Made by a program: the position numbers and the translations under genes. 64,000 nucleotides of DNA from Leadbetterella lacunae (lineage in GTDB: Bacteria > Bacteroidota > Bacteroidia > Cytophagales > Spirosomataceae). The stretch is taken from assembly GCF_042649125.1 (NCBI RefSeq), contig NZ_JBHRYQ010000001.1, forward strand, positions 310,001 to 374,000, written 5' to 3'. The notes beneath the pieces are model-generated. The model had not been told where the DNA came from. It made no database searches and worked only from the letters and a program-made list of their open reading frames with translations. Below are positions 8,342 through 18,213 of the stretch, in pieces (positions within the stretch are counted from its first letter, which is position 1; each line of letters starts with the position of its first letter).

Positions 8342-9691
8342 CTAGTTTTTAATAATCACATTGTCAACGTTTTCTGAAACTATCCAAGGTCTCGCATCAG
8401 CTTCATTTACAGTGACTTTACAGTTTGTAAAAGTGATGTTATCAGCGTGTCTTACATAAAATCCGTGAGTTCCAGTATTTCCAAATTTGCTTCCTTCTGG
8501 GTAAGTGCCATCATATTCCATCACTTTTTTTTCAGAAGTTTTAATGCCGCCTTTCATTTGGAAGTTCAAGTTTTTAAAACTCACATTTTGAATATTATGG
8601 CCTTTTATTCCGGTGATAATGCTTGGGTAATTTTGAGTAAAATTGCTCCCATTTATATGTTCAAAACTAACATTTGAAATACTGCCAATTCGTGCTTTAC
8701 GACCGGGTACGGTTCTTTTTCTGTCAGCTAAAATTATAAAAATGGCCTGTCCGCAGTTGGTAATATTGCAGTTTTTAAAGTTTAGATTATCAATAACTGC
8801 ACCGTCCATAGACTCTATAACTATGGCAGAGTTTTGGAAAGCATTTTTTAAAACTAAATCAGAAACCTCGAAATTCGTAAAGCTACCTAAACCGTCGGTT
8901 CCAAGTTTAAAGCAGTTGCCGGCATTTACATTTAATTTGTCTATTGTGCAGTTTTTTACCACTATGTTATTACATCCGTATTCGCTTCCAGATTTAAAAC
9001 AGATGCCGTCGTCTTCGGATTTAATTTGGGCGTTTTCTATCAATACATCGTGACAATCTACAATGTCTATGCCATCACGGTTAGGGGTCAGTTGCCCGGT
9101 GTGAACATTTATATTTTGAATTTTAATGTTGTTCGACTCAATATATACCTGCGTCCAGCATGCAGGATTCAGCATTGTAATATTTGAAACGCTAATGTTT
9201 TCACAGCCCACAAAAGCCAAAATAGAAGGGCGGTCTTTCTCGGTGCCCAGTTCCTTTACGTGCATCCAAGGTTCGTAGTCGCCTTGTCCATTAATGGTTC
9301 CGCCACCTGTTATGCGTACATTTTGGATATGGTTTCCGTACAAAAGCCTTCTCTGACAGTCTTGCAGCATGCGGTTTGGGAATTTTGTTTCTATCAAATG
9401 GTGTGGATAGTCTACTTCTTCGTTTGATTTTATCCCCAGAAGCGTGGCTGTTGACTCAATTTGTAGCGTAAGGTTGCTACAAAGCAAAAGTTGGCCGCTT
9501 ATAAAATTTCCATCTTTAAGAATCACAGTTCCACCTGTTTTTTTACAGGCATCTATCGCTTTTTGAATCGCCTTTTGGTCGTTGTTAATTCCGTCACCCT
9601 TGGCTCCAAAATCCTTTACATTATATGTTTTTTGAGCAAATATAGCATATGGTAAAAGCATAACGAGGGCAGACAAAAAGTAGTTTTTCAT
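8342..9691 (-). CDS. Glycoside hydrolase family 28 (polygalacturonase-like)
   Basis: A 449-residue exported right-handed beta-helix enzyme. The signal peptide spans residues 1-19 (cleavage after IFA). The start KTYNVKDFGAKGDGINND is the family's N-terminal signature. The catalytic motifs fit GH28: NRD at 204-206 replaces the usual NTD, and the acid pair Asp227-Asp228 lies in SEDDGICFKSG. The GHG and RIK motifs are not in classical form, so the substrate may be a rhamnogalacturonan or another uronan rather than plain polygalacturonate. Location is periplasm or outside. It has no operon partner. Confidence 0.88.
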   Translation of the reverse strand: MKNYFLSALVMLLPYAIFAQKTYNVKDFGAKGDGINNDQKAIQKAIDACKKTGGTVILKDGNFISGQLLLCSNLTLQIESTATLLGIKSNEEVDYPHHLIETKFPNRMLQDCQRRLLYGNHIQNVRITGGGTINGQGDYEPWMHVKELGTEKDRPSILAFVGCENISVSNITMLNPACWTQVYIESNNIKIQNINVHTGQLTPNRDGIDIVDCHDVLIENAQIKSEDDGICFKSGSEYGCNNIVVKNCTIDKLNVNAGNCFKLGTDGLGSFTNFEVSDLVLKNAFQNSAIVIESMDGAVIDNLNFKNCNITNCGQAIFIILADRKRTVPGRKARIGSISNVSFEHINGSNFTQNYPSIITGIKGHNIQNVSFKNLNFQMKGGIKTSEKKVMEYDGTYPEGSKFGNTGTHGFYVRHADNITFTNCKVTVNEADARPWIVSENVDNVIIKN

Positions 9692-10251
9692 ATTTTATTC
9701 TTTTTAAGAATTAGGAATTGCCTAAAGTTAAAATATAAAATGAGTGCCAATGACATGTAGTCTACTGCTTTTTAGGAAAAATCAGCTAATTTTCAAAAGC
9801 TAGGAGGGAAATTGACTGTGAAATTAAACCGGACTTCGATATGCACCGAAGCACATATCGAAGCGATTAGAAAAAGGTTGTGAATTTAAATTTATTCTTG
9901 GCTATAATACTTTCAAAATGGTCAACAATTATTATTTTTTGTGTGTAATCTAGTCCTGTTTTTTAGTGTGATTTAATTTTAAGTTGAAATGTGAAATAAA
10001 AGCGTGAAAGGCGTAGTCGAATTTTCATTACAAATAAATAATTTCATTAAGTTTTATTTCTTTTGAATATACTTTTTGGGTTACTTATTTACATTTTATT
10101 TACTTTTTGGTTCAAAAAAATGGCATTAATGATTTTAAAACATTTATAAATATTGTGCATTAATGTCAAATCGACTATTTTGGACATGTTTTACAAAATT
10201 CAAATTATTTTTTTAATTCCTTTTTACACTAAAGTGTAGTATTTTTGGTAA
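9692..10251. other. Intergenic region between divergent GH28 and LuxR-type genes, with two inverted repeats
   Basis: The 560-bp region holds a perfect 10-bp inverted repeat (CTTCGATATG at 9834-9843, CATATCGAAG at 9854-9863, 10-nt loop) not followed by T. Close to the regulator gene is TACACT-AA-AGTGTA at 10225-10238. Either could be a protein-binding site; no other feature was seen. Confidence 0.5.
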
Positions 10252-11013
10252 ATGGAAGAGACAATACAGAGCCTTTTGAGCAGAAATAGAGTAAATGAAA
10301 TTACTGATAATGACAAAAGACAATATGGTTTTTATCTTGATGTGGTCAAGTCTTTTGCTCAAATAACCTATAGAAGTTTGTATGTTATTGACTACGAAAA
10401 AATGGTTTTTGAATACGTTTCTAATAATCCACTTTTTCTGTCGGGCTATACCTCAGATGAGGTCTTAGAAATGGGGTATGATTTTTATCTTAAAACCTTA
10501 CCAAAAGCAGACTTGGAGCTGTTAGGTGAAATTAATATGGCAGGGTTTGATTTTTTTGACAAACTCCCCAATAACGAAGATCGAAAACTTTACAGTATCT
10601 CTTATGATTTTCATTTGAAAGGAAAATACGAGAAGCCTGTCTTGGTAAATCAAAAGTTGACGCCAATTTTTTTGAATGAGAAAGGGATGCTTTGGAAGTC
10701 ACTTTGCGTCGTTTCACTTTCTCACAGTAAAACTGCTGGAAATGTAACCATAAATAAACAGGGATCTGGCCTTTGGTGGAAACTTGATATGATCACAAAA
10801 ACTTGGATTCAAGTAGATAAGCCAACATTAAAGGAGCGAGAACTTGAAATTTTAAGACTTTATGCTCAAGGACTCACCATTACCGAAATAGCGGACTTGA
10901 TTTGTGTTTCGCCTGATACAATAAAGTATTACCGAAGAAAAATATTTGAAGCTTTTGAGGTTAAAAGTTTTGCCGAAGCCTTGCATTTTGCGATAGATAA
11001 TAAAATTATTTAG
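10252..11013 (+). CDS. LuxR-type transcriptional regulator with PAS-like sensor domain
   Basis: A 253-residue protein. Residues about 30-165 look like a PAS fold (YVIDYEKMVFEYVSNN, then SGYTSDEVLEMGYDFYLKTL). Residues about 188-250 form a LuxR/GerE helix-turn-helix (LKERELEILRLYAQGLTITE, then the recognition helix SPDTIKYYRRKIFEAF). There is no receiver domain, so it probably senses a small ligand or another protein directly. It sits between two carbohydrate-active genes and may control one of them, but the sequence does not show which. A TATTTTTG box at 10240-10247 lies too near the ATG to be the promoter of a leadered mRNA. Confidence 0.85.
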   Translation: MEETIQSLLSRNRVNEITDNDKRQYGFYLDVVKSFAQITYRSLYVIDYEKMVFEYVSNNPLFLSGYTSDEVLEMGYDFYLKTLPKADLELLGEINMAGFDFFDKLPNNEDRKLYSISYDFHLKGKYEKPVLVNQKLTPIFLNEKGMLWKSLCVVSLSHSKTAGNVTINKQGSGLWWKLDMITKTWIQVDKPTLKERELEILRLYAQGLTITEIADLICVSPDTIKYYRRKIFEAFEVKSFAEALHFAIDNKII

Positions 11014-11491
11014 CTGTTCTGAGGCAAATAAGTCCTTTTTATCGAATATAAAAAAAGCTAAAAAGCATACTAATAAATTGCTAAAGGTCTGATAATTAGA
11101 TTCTATCCATTTTGTAAGATGGTTATTACTTTCTTCGTTTTAAAAATAAATTGCCTCGTGTTTTAACTTATATTTTATTGATGCTGACTTCTGTTACGCT
11201 ATCCCAAAAGTTCGGTTAGTTTCTTTTTTAATCTAAATCATTAAAGCTCATTTAGAAGGTCTTTAACCAAGTTTTCGTAATTAATTCAAGGTTTGAAAAA
11301 ATGTATACCTTCTAGTTAATATTTCGCTTGCTCCATTCTGTTTCTTTTTTTAAAAAGCAATTTAGAGTCTTTTTGAAAAGAATTATTACTAAAATTGAAC
11401 CCACTCAAAAGGGTTTTCACAACTAGCTTCGAGGTTTTTTTATCCATTTATATTGTTTAATTTTGATTTATTCTTAACCAAAAAAACATAT
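11014..11491. other. Intergenic region, nothing recognised
   Basis: About 480 bp of AT-rich DNA upstream of the GH3 gene. No convincing terminator, hairpin or small gene was found; a promoter for the GH3 gene must lie here but no box stands out. Confidence 0.4.
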
Positions 11492-13738
11492 ATGAAAAAA
11501 ACATTGATATTCACATTTGGCCTTTTGATAAGCGTTAGCTGTCTGGCTCAAATTCCTGCATATAAAGATAAAAATCTAAGCGTTAATCTGCGGGTAAAAG
11601 ATTTGCTTTCGCGAATGACTGTAGAAGAAAAGGTAGGTCAGCTTAATCAAGTAAATGGGGGAGTACTTACAGGCCCAACAGTGGCAAACGACCCAGGAGC
11701 GGCAGGAAAAATGAATTTGCTTAGACAGGGTAAAGTAGGTTCTTTTCTCAACGTGGTAGGTACCGAACAAACGCTTGCGGTTCAAAAAGAGGCGATAAAT
11801 AATACACGATTGGGTATTCCGCTTTTGTTTGCTTTTGATGTTATTCATGGCTATAAAACCGTTTTCCCTATTCCTTTAGCCGAAGCTTGCTCGTGGGATC
11901 TTGCAGGTGCACAAAACACCGCGGCTATAGCCGCTAAAGAGGCGTCTTCGGCGGGCCTGCATTGGACTTTCGCACCAATGATGGATGTGTCGAGAGAGCC
12001 AAGGTGGGGTAGGGTAATGGAGGGCTCAGGAGAAGATCCTTATCTACAAGCCCGATTTGCGGAGGCTAGAGTTACTGGTTTTCAGGGAGATTTGTCAGAC
12101 AATGAGCACGTAATGGCGTGTGTGAAGCACTTTGCTGCTTATGGTGCTGTAGAGGCGGGCAAAGAATATAACACAGTGGATTTAAGTCGCTACGCACTTT
12201 GGAACTACTATATGCCTTCTTATAAGGCTGCGGTAAAGGCAGGTGCAGCTACTGTAATGAATAGTTTTAATATTTTAGACGGAGTACCAGCAAGCGGAAA
12301 TGGCTATTTGGTAAATGACGTTTTAAAGAAAAAATGGGGCTTTGACGGTTTTGTGGTATCAGACTGGGCGTCTTTTGGAGAAATGATTGCTCATGGATAC
12401 TCGGCAAACGAAACTGAAGCAGCCAAACAAGCCATAATGGCGGGGTCAGACATGGACATGGAGTCTCAGGTGTTTAATAAAACTTTGGTAAATACCGTAA
12501 ATGAAGGCGATGTGCCACTTGCAAGGCTCGATGAGGCCGTAGAAAGAATATTGAGAATGAAGTTTAAATTGGGTTTGTTTGACGATCCCTATAAATATCA
12601 TGATGCCGAAAGAGAAAAAAGAACGTTGTTAGCCCCAGAGCATATAAAAGTGGCAAGGGACGCGGCTTCGAGTTCAATGGTGCTTTTGAAAAATGAAATA
12701 TTACCTCTTAAAAAAGAGTTAAAAAATATTTTGGTTTTGGGGCATTTGTCTGAAAGTCAAGACGACGTCTTAGATTTTTGGAAAGGCCAAGGAGACCATA
12801 AAAATACGGTCACGATTTTGGAAGGAATTAAAGCCAAATATCCAAATGCAAAAGTAAGTTTTGTGAAAACGTGTACTCGCGATGGTGAGTTTATAAAAGG
12901 TTCAGAAAAAGAAATAAAAAGCTTAGCTAAGAAAGCAGATGTGATAATCGCAACTATAGGTTTGTACGGCGACTTAGCCGGCGAGGCTCGTGCCTTAGGA
13001 AACCTAAACCCACCTGCAGGGCAAATGGAAATGTTAGCAGCCGCAAAAGCTACTAAAACTCCAATGGTGGTATTGGTTCAGGCAGGCAGGCCTTTGATTT
13101 TGACCGATGTGGTGAAAGAGTATGGTACCATATTATACACTTGGATTGGAGGTTCGCAGCATGGTAACGGGGTTGCAGATATATTGGCCGGCGACGTAAA
13201 CCCTTCTGCAAAAACCGTTATGTCGTTTCCTGCTAGTTTGGGTCAGGTGCCAGTTTATTATAACCACTACAACTCGGGCAGGCCGCATTCTGATGGGCAA
13301 GAAGGTCCCGACCATTTTTGGGTGTCGAGATACAGGGATATTCCCAATGAACCATTGTTTCCTTTTGGTTATGGTTTGAGCTACTCAACGTTTGTATATA
13401 GCGACTTGAAACTATCTAAAACAGAGATTAATAAAAACGAAACGGTAACGGTAGAGGTAAAAGTTACGAATACGAGCAAAATAGATGGCATAGAAATCGT
13501 GCAGCTGTATATTAGAGATCTTGTGGCTCAGCCCATCAGACCTGTGAAAGAACTGAAAGATTTTAAAAGAATCATGATAAAAGCAGGTGAAACTGCGGTT
13601 GTTAATTTTGAGTTGCCAGCTGTTAAATTAGGTTTTTATGACGAAAACGGCGACGACCTTTTGCAGAAAGGTGCCTTTAAGGTTTTTGTTGGTACAAACT
13701 CCAAAGAGGTTTTGAGTGCTGATTTAGAACTGAAATAA
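11492..13738 (+). CDS. bglX: Glycoside hydrolase family 3 beta-glucosidase
   Basis: A 748-residue exported enzyme resembling periplasmic BglX in length and order. It has a signal peptide (1-19, SCLAQ), a GH3 N-terminal TIM-barrel with the nucleophile Asp291 in VVSDWASFG and substrate-binding KHFAAYG, an alpha/beta sandwich (about 400-620), and a fibronectin III-like end (about 660-745). It removes terminal beta-linked glucose (or another sugar) from oligosaccharides. I chose the ATG at 11492 because the signal peptide begins there; a TTG at 11453 would add 13 residues. A strong terminator follows at 13761-13808. Confidence 0.92.
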   Translation: MKKTLIFTFGLLISVSCLAQIPAYKDKNLSVNLRVKDLLSRMTVEEKVGQLNQVNGGVLTGPTVANDPGAAGKMNLLRQGKVGSFLNVVGTEQTLAVQKEAINNTRLGIPLLFAFDVIHGYKTVFPIPLAEACSWDLAGAQNTAAIAAKEASSAGLHWTFAPMMDVSREPRWGRVMEGSGEDPYLQARFAEARVTGFQGDLSDNEHVMACVKHFAAYGAVEAGKEYNTVDLSRYALWNYYMPSYKAAVKAGAATVMNSFNILDGVPASGNGYLVNDVLKKKWGFDGFVVSDWASFGEMIAHGYSANETEAAKQAIMAGSDMDMESQVFNKTLVNTVNEGDVPLARLDEAVERILRMKFKLGLFDDPYKYHDAEREKRTLLAPEHIKVARDAASSSMVLLKNEILPLKKELKNILVLGHLSESQDDVLDFWKGQGDHKNTVTILEGIKAKYPNAKVSFVKTCTRDGEFIKGSEKEIKSLAKKADVIIATIGLYGDLAGEARALGNLNPPAGQMEMLAAAKATKTPMVVLVQAGRPLILTDVVKEYGTILYTWIGGSQHGNGVADILAGDVNPSAKTVMSFPASLGQVPVYYNHYNSGRPHSDGQEGPDHFWVSRYRDIPNEPLFPFGYGLSYSTFVYSDLKLSKTEINKNETVTVEVKVTNTSKIDGIEIVQLYIRDLVAQPIRPVKELKDFKRIMIKAGETAVVNFELPAVKLGFYDENGDDLLQKGAFKVFVGTNSKEVLSADLELK

Positions 13739-13760
13739 TTATAAAATATTTTAGAATTTG

Positions 13761-13808
13761 GTCTAGTCTTGTATTGGCTTTTTGCTTTCACAAGACTAGA
13801 CTTTTTTT
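13761..13808 (+). terminator. Rho-independent terminator of the GH3 gene
   Basis: A perfect 12-bp stem (GTCTAGTCTTGT at 13761-13772 with ACAAGACTAGAC at 13790-13801), a 17-nt loop and seven T residues. Confidence 0.88.
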
Positions 13809-13958
13809 ATGTAAAAAGTAAGAAAGTGTCGTTTTCTTTGGATCAAAAAAAAATATTTTAAGAATTGAAAAATATTTGATTCCAAAAAATAATATTGCTA
13901 GGGCTATTTTCAAGCAGATTACCCTTATTTTTGCACTACTTATTACAAAAATCAACAA

Positions 13959-15230
13959 ATGAAACACTTATTCGCCATTGTTTTGGCATTCTTTTTCGTG
14001 GAGGCAGTTGCCCAAGTGCCCACTTATGATGAAATTCTCAAAAATGAAATTCTCTCTAACTCTTTAGAAAACTCAAAAGAAGGCCTCAAAAAGCCGTACG
14101 TGATTATCGTTTCTATTGACGGTTTTAGGTATGACTATGCCGAGAAATTTGGAGCAGAAAATATTTTAGATATCGCCAAAGAAGGCAGCTCGGCTAGCAG
14201 ACTGATTCCTTCTTTTCCGTCAAAAACATTCCCCAATCACTACACATTGGTAACGGGGCTTTATCCTCAAAATCACGGTATAGTTTCCAATTCGTTTTAT
14301 GACAAAACCATTAACGATACCTACAGCATTGGCAAAAGAGAATCTGTAGAAAATGGGTCTTGGTACGGTGGAACTCCAATTTGGAATTTAGCTCAACAGC
14401 AAGGCTTAGTGGCAGCATCTTATTTTTGGGTGGGTTCTGAGGCTAATATCAATGGTTTACATCCAAGATATTATTATCCGTATTTGAAGGTAAGCCCTAT
14501 CGAGTACCGTGTGCAGCGTGTGAAGCAATGGTTGGAGTTACCAGAGAAAATTCGACCCCATATGATCACCATGTATTACTCAGACGTAGACGATAAAGGA
14601 CATGCGTTTGGACCTGAATCAGAAGAAAATAAAGAAGCAGTTTTAAAAATAGATAAACAAATCGGTGAACTAAGAGCTGCCATAAAAGCTTCTGGACTAC
14701 CAATTACACTGATTGTTACGGCCGATCACGGTATGGTGGAGGTTAATCAAAATATAAATGTGCACGATTACATAACCTTAGAGAAAGGCCAGTTTTATAG
14801 CGGTCCTGTGGCTATGATTTATACCAAAAACGAACTTGAGAAAGAAACGTTTTTTCAGGCTTTGAGTAAACAAAATAGATTTAAAGTTTATAAAAAAGAG
14901 GCAGTGCCAAATTACCTTAATTACAACCACGGCGACAGAATTGGCGACCTAGTTTTGGTAGCTGATGCTCCAGATGAAATCATTTATACAGAAAAAGAAA
15001 TGTACCCAAAAAAGCCAGGCGGTACGCACGGATACGACCCTTTTGAAGAGAGAAAAATGAGCACTATTTTTTATATAGAAGGACCTAGAATAAAGAAAGG
15101 TTTTAAGTTGGCAGCCACAGAAAACATCCACGTGTATCCTTTGATTGCAGAGATTTTAGGATTGAAAATTACCGAACCTATTGACGGCAAATTAGAAGCC
15201 ATGTCTGAGGTTTTAATAAAGGAAAAATAG
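13959..15230 (+). CDS. Ectonucleotide pyrophosphatase/phosphodiesterase (NPP family)
   Basis: A 423-residue exported member of the alkaline-phosphatase superfamily. The signal peptide ends at about residue 19 (EAVAQ). The metal site is recognisable: IVSIDGFRYDYA gives the first Asp. The nucleophile Thr lies in FPSKTFPNHYT. YYSDVDDKGHAFGP gives an Asp and a His, and TADHGM gives Asp-His. The late GGTHGYDP supplies the last His. NPP enzymes cleave phosphodiester or pyrophosphate bonds of nucleotides or lipids outside the cytoplasm using two zinc ions. It is monocistronic, with a terminator at 15263-15295. Confidence 0.92.
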   Translation: MKHLFAIVLAFFFVEAVAQVPTYDEILKNEILSNSLENSKEGLKKPYVIIVSIDGFRYDYAEKFGAENILDIAKEGSSASRLIPSFPSKTFPNHYTLVTGLYPQNHGIVSNSFYDKTINDTYSIGKRESVENGSWYGGTPIWNLAQQQGLVAASYFWVGSEANINGLHPRYYYPYLKVSPIEYRVQRVKQWLELPEKIRPHMITMYYSDVDDKGHAFGPESEENKEAVLKIDKQIGELRAAIKASGLPITLIVTADHGMVEVNQNINVHDYITLEKGQFYSGPVAMIYTKNELEKETFFQALSKQNRFKVYKKEAVPNYLNYNHGDRIGDLVLVADAPDEIIYTEKEMYPKKPGGTHGYDPFEERKMSTIFYIEGPRIKKGFKLAATENIHVYPLIAEILGLKITEPIDGKLEAMSEVLIKEK

Positions 15231-15262
15231 GCTTAAAACTTTTTTTTAGAAAATATATATTG

Positions 15263-15295
15263 AAGGCCGAAGCACTTACTGTTTCGGTCTTTTTT
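15263..15295 (+). terminator. Rho-independent terminator of the NPP gene
   Basis: Stem AGGCCGAA / TTCGGTCT (one G-T pair) around an 11-nt loop, followed by six T residues. It lies between the NPP gene and the oppositely oriented propeller gene. Confidence 0.7.
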
Positions 15296-15350
15296 GTTTA
15301 GGAAAAAGCAATTCTTGATTTTCTCAAAAATGTAATTGCTGTAAAAAAAT

Positions 15351-16463
15351 CTATTTCCAACCAAGCGTGCATTTGCCAATACCAAAGAAAGGTAGACCGG
15401 TTGGTCTTGTATATTTTGCGGTATAAATTACTGTAAAAGTACCGTCAGCTTCTTCAATGGCACACAGAGGCGTTCGCATAGCGTGGTCGCCGTCGTCGCT
15501 CCATTTGTTTTGGTCGGTTTGAATTTTTACTCGGATTTCTTTTTTCCAGTTTACGCCATCTGTGGAGGTGCTGTAACCTATTTCTTGGTCGCCAAATGAA
15601 TCAAAAACTATAAGGTAACGACCATCTTTAAGTCTACTAGTTACCGGGTTTTCCATAAATATATCCACGATTTTGAGTGGATTAAATGGCTCCGGCATAC
15701 GTGTCCATGGCCCATTTAAATTATCAGCAACTGCCAAGCCCGTTGGCCATGGTCCGATAGGTAAATGTGTATGTCCATCATAGAAAGAGTACCATTTGTC
15801 CCCAGCTTTGTAGGGGTTAAAACTTGCCACGGCTTGCTGGCCCTCCCACGCTTGTGAGTTTTGGTCGGGTTGCAATACTATCGCCATATCTGCGTATGGT
15901 CCCGCTATGCCATCCAAGCCGTGTACCACAGATTTTGCTCGCCAAATTCTACCTGCATAGTCAGCACCTGCAATTTCGCCCTTTGTAGCGTCGCCGCCTC
16001 TATAGGCTACATAGAATATATTCCATGCGTTTTCTTCTTCATTAAAAATCACAGCAGTTACCCAAACTTCTGATCTTGGGTTGGTATGCGTTCTGCCTGG
16101 AATTGATTGCACAATTGTAGATTGTCGGTTCCAATTTACAGCGTCTGTGCTCGTCCAATACGATACTCTTAAGTCACGGTGTGGGCGGTCAAACATCTCA
16201 TTGACAAACATGTGGTAAACACCTTCAAGTTTTATGACTTGCCCAGTTTCAAAACCCGATTTGTTATTTGTAGCCAAAACATCTTTGTGCATTTCGTTAA
16301 TCACCGGACCTACATGTTCAGCAATTAACACTAAAGTATTTTGCTTATTTTCTTTAAGGTCACTTTTTTGACTAAATGCGTTTTTTAAAGTAATAACTAA
16401 GGTAGTTAATACAATAAAATAGAATTTCAAATGAATCTGCTTTGGCATTTTGTTTGCGTACAT
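15351..16463 (-). CDS. GH43-like five-bladed beta-propeller glycosidase
   Basis: A 370-residue exported protein with a signal anchor or signal peptide at residues about 10-31. The blade-like repeats (VYHMFVNEMF, WNIFYVAYRGG, WYSFYDGHTH, RYLIVFDSFG, FTVIYTAKY) and the 'SYWTSTDAVNW / YSTSTDGVNW' pairs are those of clan GH-F/J propellers (GH43, GH117, GH130-like). The exact family and catalytic acids cannot be fixed by eye. It lies 56 nt from the GH28 gene read in the same direction (downstream of it), so the two are probably co-transcribed. A second ATG five codons in is an equally possible start. Confidence 0.75.
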   Translation of the reverse strand: MYANKMPKQIHLKFYFIVLTTLVITLKNAFSQKSDLKENKQNTLVLIAEHVGPVINEMHKDVLATNNKSGFETGQVIKLEGVYHMFVNEMFDRPHRDLRVSYWTSTDAVNWNRQSTIVQSIPGRTHTNPRSEVWVTAVIFNEEENAWNIFYVAYRGGDATKGEIAGADYAGRIWRAKSVVHGLDGIAGPYADMAIVLQPDQNSQAWEGQQAVASFNPYKAGDKWYSFYDGHTHLPIGPWPTGLAVADNLNGPWTRMPEPFNPLKIVDIFMENPVTSRLKDGRYLIVFDSFGDQEIGYSTSTDGVNWKKEIRVKIQTDQNKWSDDGDHAMRTPLCAIEEADGTFTVIYTAKYTRPTGLPFFGIGKCTLGWK

Positions 16464-16519
16464 TTTAGCTTTTTAAAATTAATCTTCTTTTTGGTTAAAA
16501 GTCTGTTCTAGAGAGAAGA

Positions 16520-18103
16520 TTATTTTATCTCTTTTACCAATTTTTGTTCAGGGTTTGCTATTTCGGCATTGGTCGATTTATACAGTATTATTTGCTCTTT
16601 TTTTTCATTGGGCAATTTTACTTTTTCTATTTTTAGATTTTTGACATCGTCAAATACAAAAGCAGGTCTAAAGTCTTCTGCTTCGAGGTTTAGTTTTATG
16701 TTTTTAAAAGTGATTCCATTAATGTGTCTGACATAAAAACCGTATGAGGGCAGTTCGCCAAACTTGCTAAATTCGGGATAACCGGCGATATCCTCAGGTA
16801 TGGTGCTTAGTCTCCAGAGCGGCACATACGCCATGGCTTTTGAGGCTCTGCCTGGGTAGGTTATTTCTATGTTTTCCAAGCTGATATTTTCCATGTCGTG
16901 TCCGGGTATGCCTGCTATCACCATCGGGTGTATGTTATGAAAATAGGTAAGTGCTGGTCCACGCAAGTCATAGTTGAGGTCAGGTCTGCCAAAAGGTACC
17001 TGCACCTTCACGTTTTTTATGTTTACATTTTTTACATACCCAGGTTTTTCGCCTGCTCGGTGCCCAAGTCGCACAAAAACGGCGTTGCCAGTGTTTATGG
17101 CATTGATATTAGAAACTTCGATGTTTTCTATAAAGCCACCGTCTACAGCCTCAAGTGCCACTGCCGAGCGGTAGGTGTCGTATACTTCTATGTTTTTTAT
17201 CGTTACGTTTTTAAAACCGCCATACGACGCCGTTCCAAATTTTACGGCACTGGCACTGCTTCTTATTCGGCAGTTTTGAATCACTACGTTATCGCTAAAT
17301 TTGTCTGGAAAATAAGACTTCAGCGTGATGCCGTCGTCTGCCGCGTTTATGTCACATTTTTCTATCAAAACGTTTTTGCTGTCGGTGATGTTTATGCCGT
17401 CGTTATTCCAATAGGCGGTGCTGTTTATTCTTAGATTTCGGATAATAATGTTTTCTGACAGTTCATAGGTTTGTACCCAACTTGAGGAGTTTAAAATGCT
17501 CAAGTTTTCCACTTTTATGTTTTCACATTCCAGCACATTTATGATTTTCGGTCTGACGGTTTCGCTTGGTCTCTTGCCATAGTTTGGGTCTATCACTATG
17601 CCCGAGTGGTGTAGGCTGTCTATCGTCAAAGCCAATGCTCTGCCTTGCCCGTCTATGGTTCCTTCACCGCAAATGCTAATATTTTCCGCTTTGTAAGCCC
17701 ATATCAGGGCCAGTTTGGAGTTGTCGTCGGTTTTGCTTGAAACCTCTGTGCCAGACAAGTCTAACTTTGGGTAATCTTTTGGGTCGGTGCTGCCTAGCAA
17801 TGTTGCGTTTTTCTGAATGTCGAGTTCCACATTTGACTTCAAAATAAGCGTGCCCGTCAAAAAACTGCCTTTCGGAAAAATTACCTTTCCGCCTCCGCTT
17901 TTGTGAGCGGCGTCTATCGCATTTTGTATTGCTATGGTGTTTATAGTTTTGCCATCAGGCTTGGCGTTGTAGTCTAAAACATTATAGGTTTGTGCAAACA
18001 CACCTGTGATTGATAGATTTATTAAAAGTAGAAGGATACACTTTTTGAGGAAAATAGCAGGCATGTTTTTTTCGGAGGAAAAAATAAAATTTAAACGATT
18101 CAT
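16520..18103 (-). CDS. Glycoside hydrolase family 28 (polygalacturonase-like), second copy
   Basis: A 527-residue exported beta-helix enzyme. The hydrophobic signal core lies at residues 18-37 (ends GVFAQ). YNVLDYNAKPDGKTINTIAI is the family N-terminus. NND at 233-235 and the acid pair Asp256-Asp257 (NAADDGITLKS) fill the GH28 acid positions; SAVKFGTASYGG follows in place of the GHG motif. It differs clearly from the other GH28 gene in this window, so they probably act on different linkages. The first ATG gives a long N-terminal extension; the ATG at residue 14 gives a more usual signal peptide. Likely the first gene of a two-gene unit with the propeller gene. Confidence 0.87.
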   Translation of the reverse strand: MNRLNFIFSSEKNMPAIFLKKCILLLLINLSITGVFAQTYNVLDYNAKPDGKTINTIAIQNAIDAAHKSGGGKVIFPKGSFLTGTLILKSNVELDIQKNATLLGSTDPKDYPKLDLSGTEVSSKTDDNSKLALIWAYKAENISICGEGTIDGQGRALALTIDSLHHSGIVIDPNYGKRPSETVRPKIINVLECENIKVENLSILNSSSWVQTYELSENIIIRNLRINSTAYWNNDGINITDSKNVLIEKCDINAADDGITLKSYFPDKFSDNVVIQNCRIRSSASAVKFGTASYGGFKNVTIKNIEVYDTYRSAVALEAVDGGFIENIEVSNINAINTGNAVFVRLGHRAGEKPGYVKNVNIKNVKVQVPFGRPDLNYDLRGPALTYFHNIHPMVIAGIPGHDMENISLENIEITYPGRASKAMAYVPLWRLSTIPEDIAGYPEFSKFGELPSYGFYVRHINGITFKNIKLNLEAEDFRPAFVFDDVKNLKIEKVKLPNEKKEQIILYKSTNAEIANPEQKLVKEIK

Positions 18104-18213
18104 ATTCTTATTTAAGGCATTAAATATTATCCAAAAATAAGAATTAGTAGGGGAGTATACTTATACTTTCATCGCAAATCATGATGCATTTGCAGTTAAA
18201 AGCTTTGGTTCGA

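Noticed and set aside
10240..10247. TATTTTTG as -7 box of the LuxR-type gene
   Set aside because: It ends only four bases before the ATG, too close for the usual start-site distance unless the mRNA were leaderless.
16898..17434. 178-residue open frame antisense to the second GH28 gene
   Set aside because: Composition is a Tyr/Val/Cys-rich shadow of the beta-helix coding sequence; the GH28 frame is clearly real.
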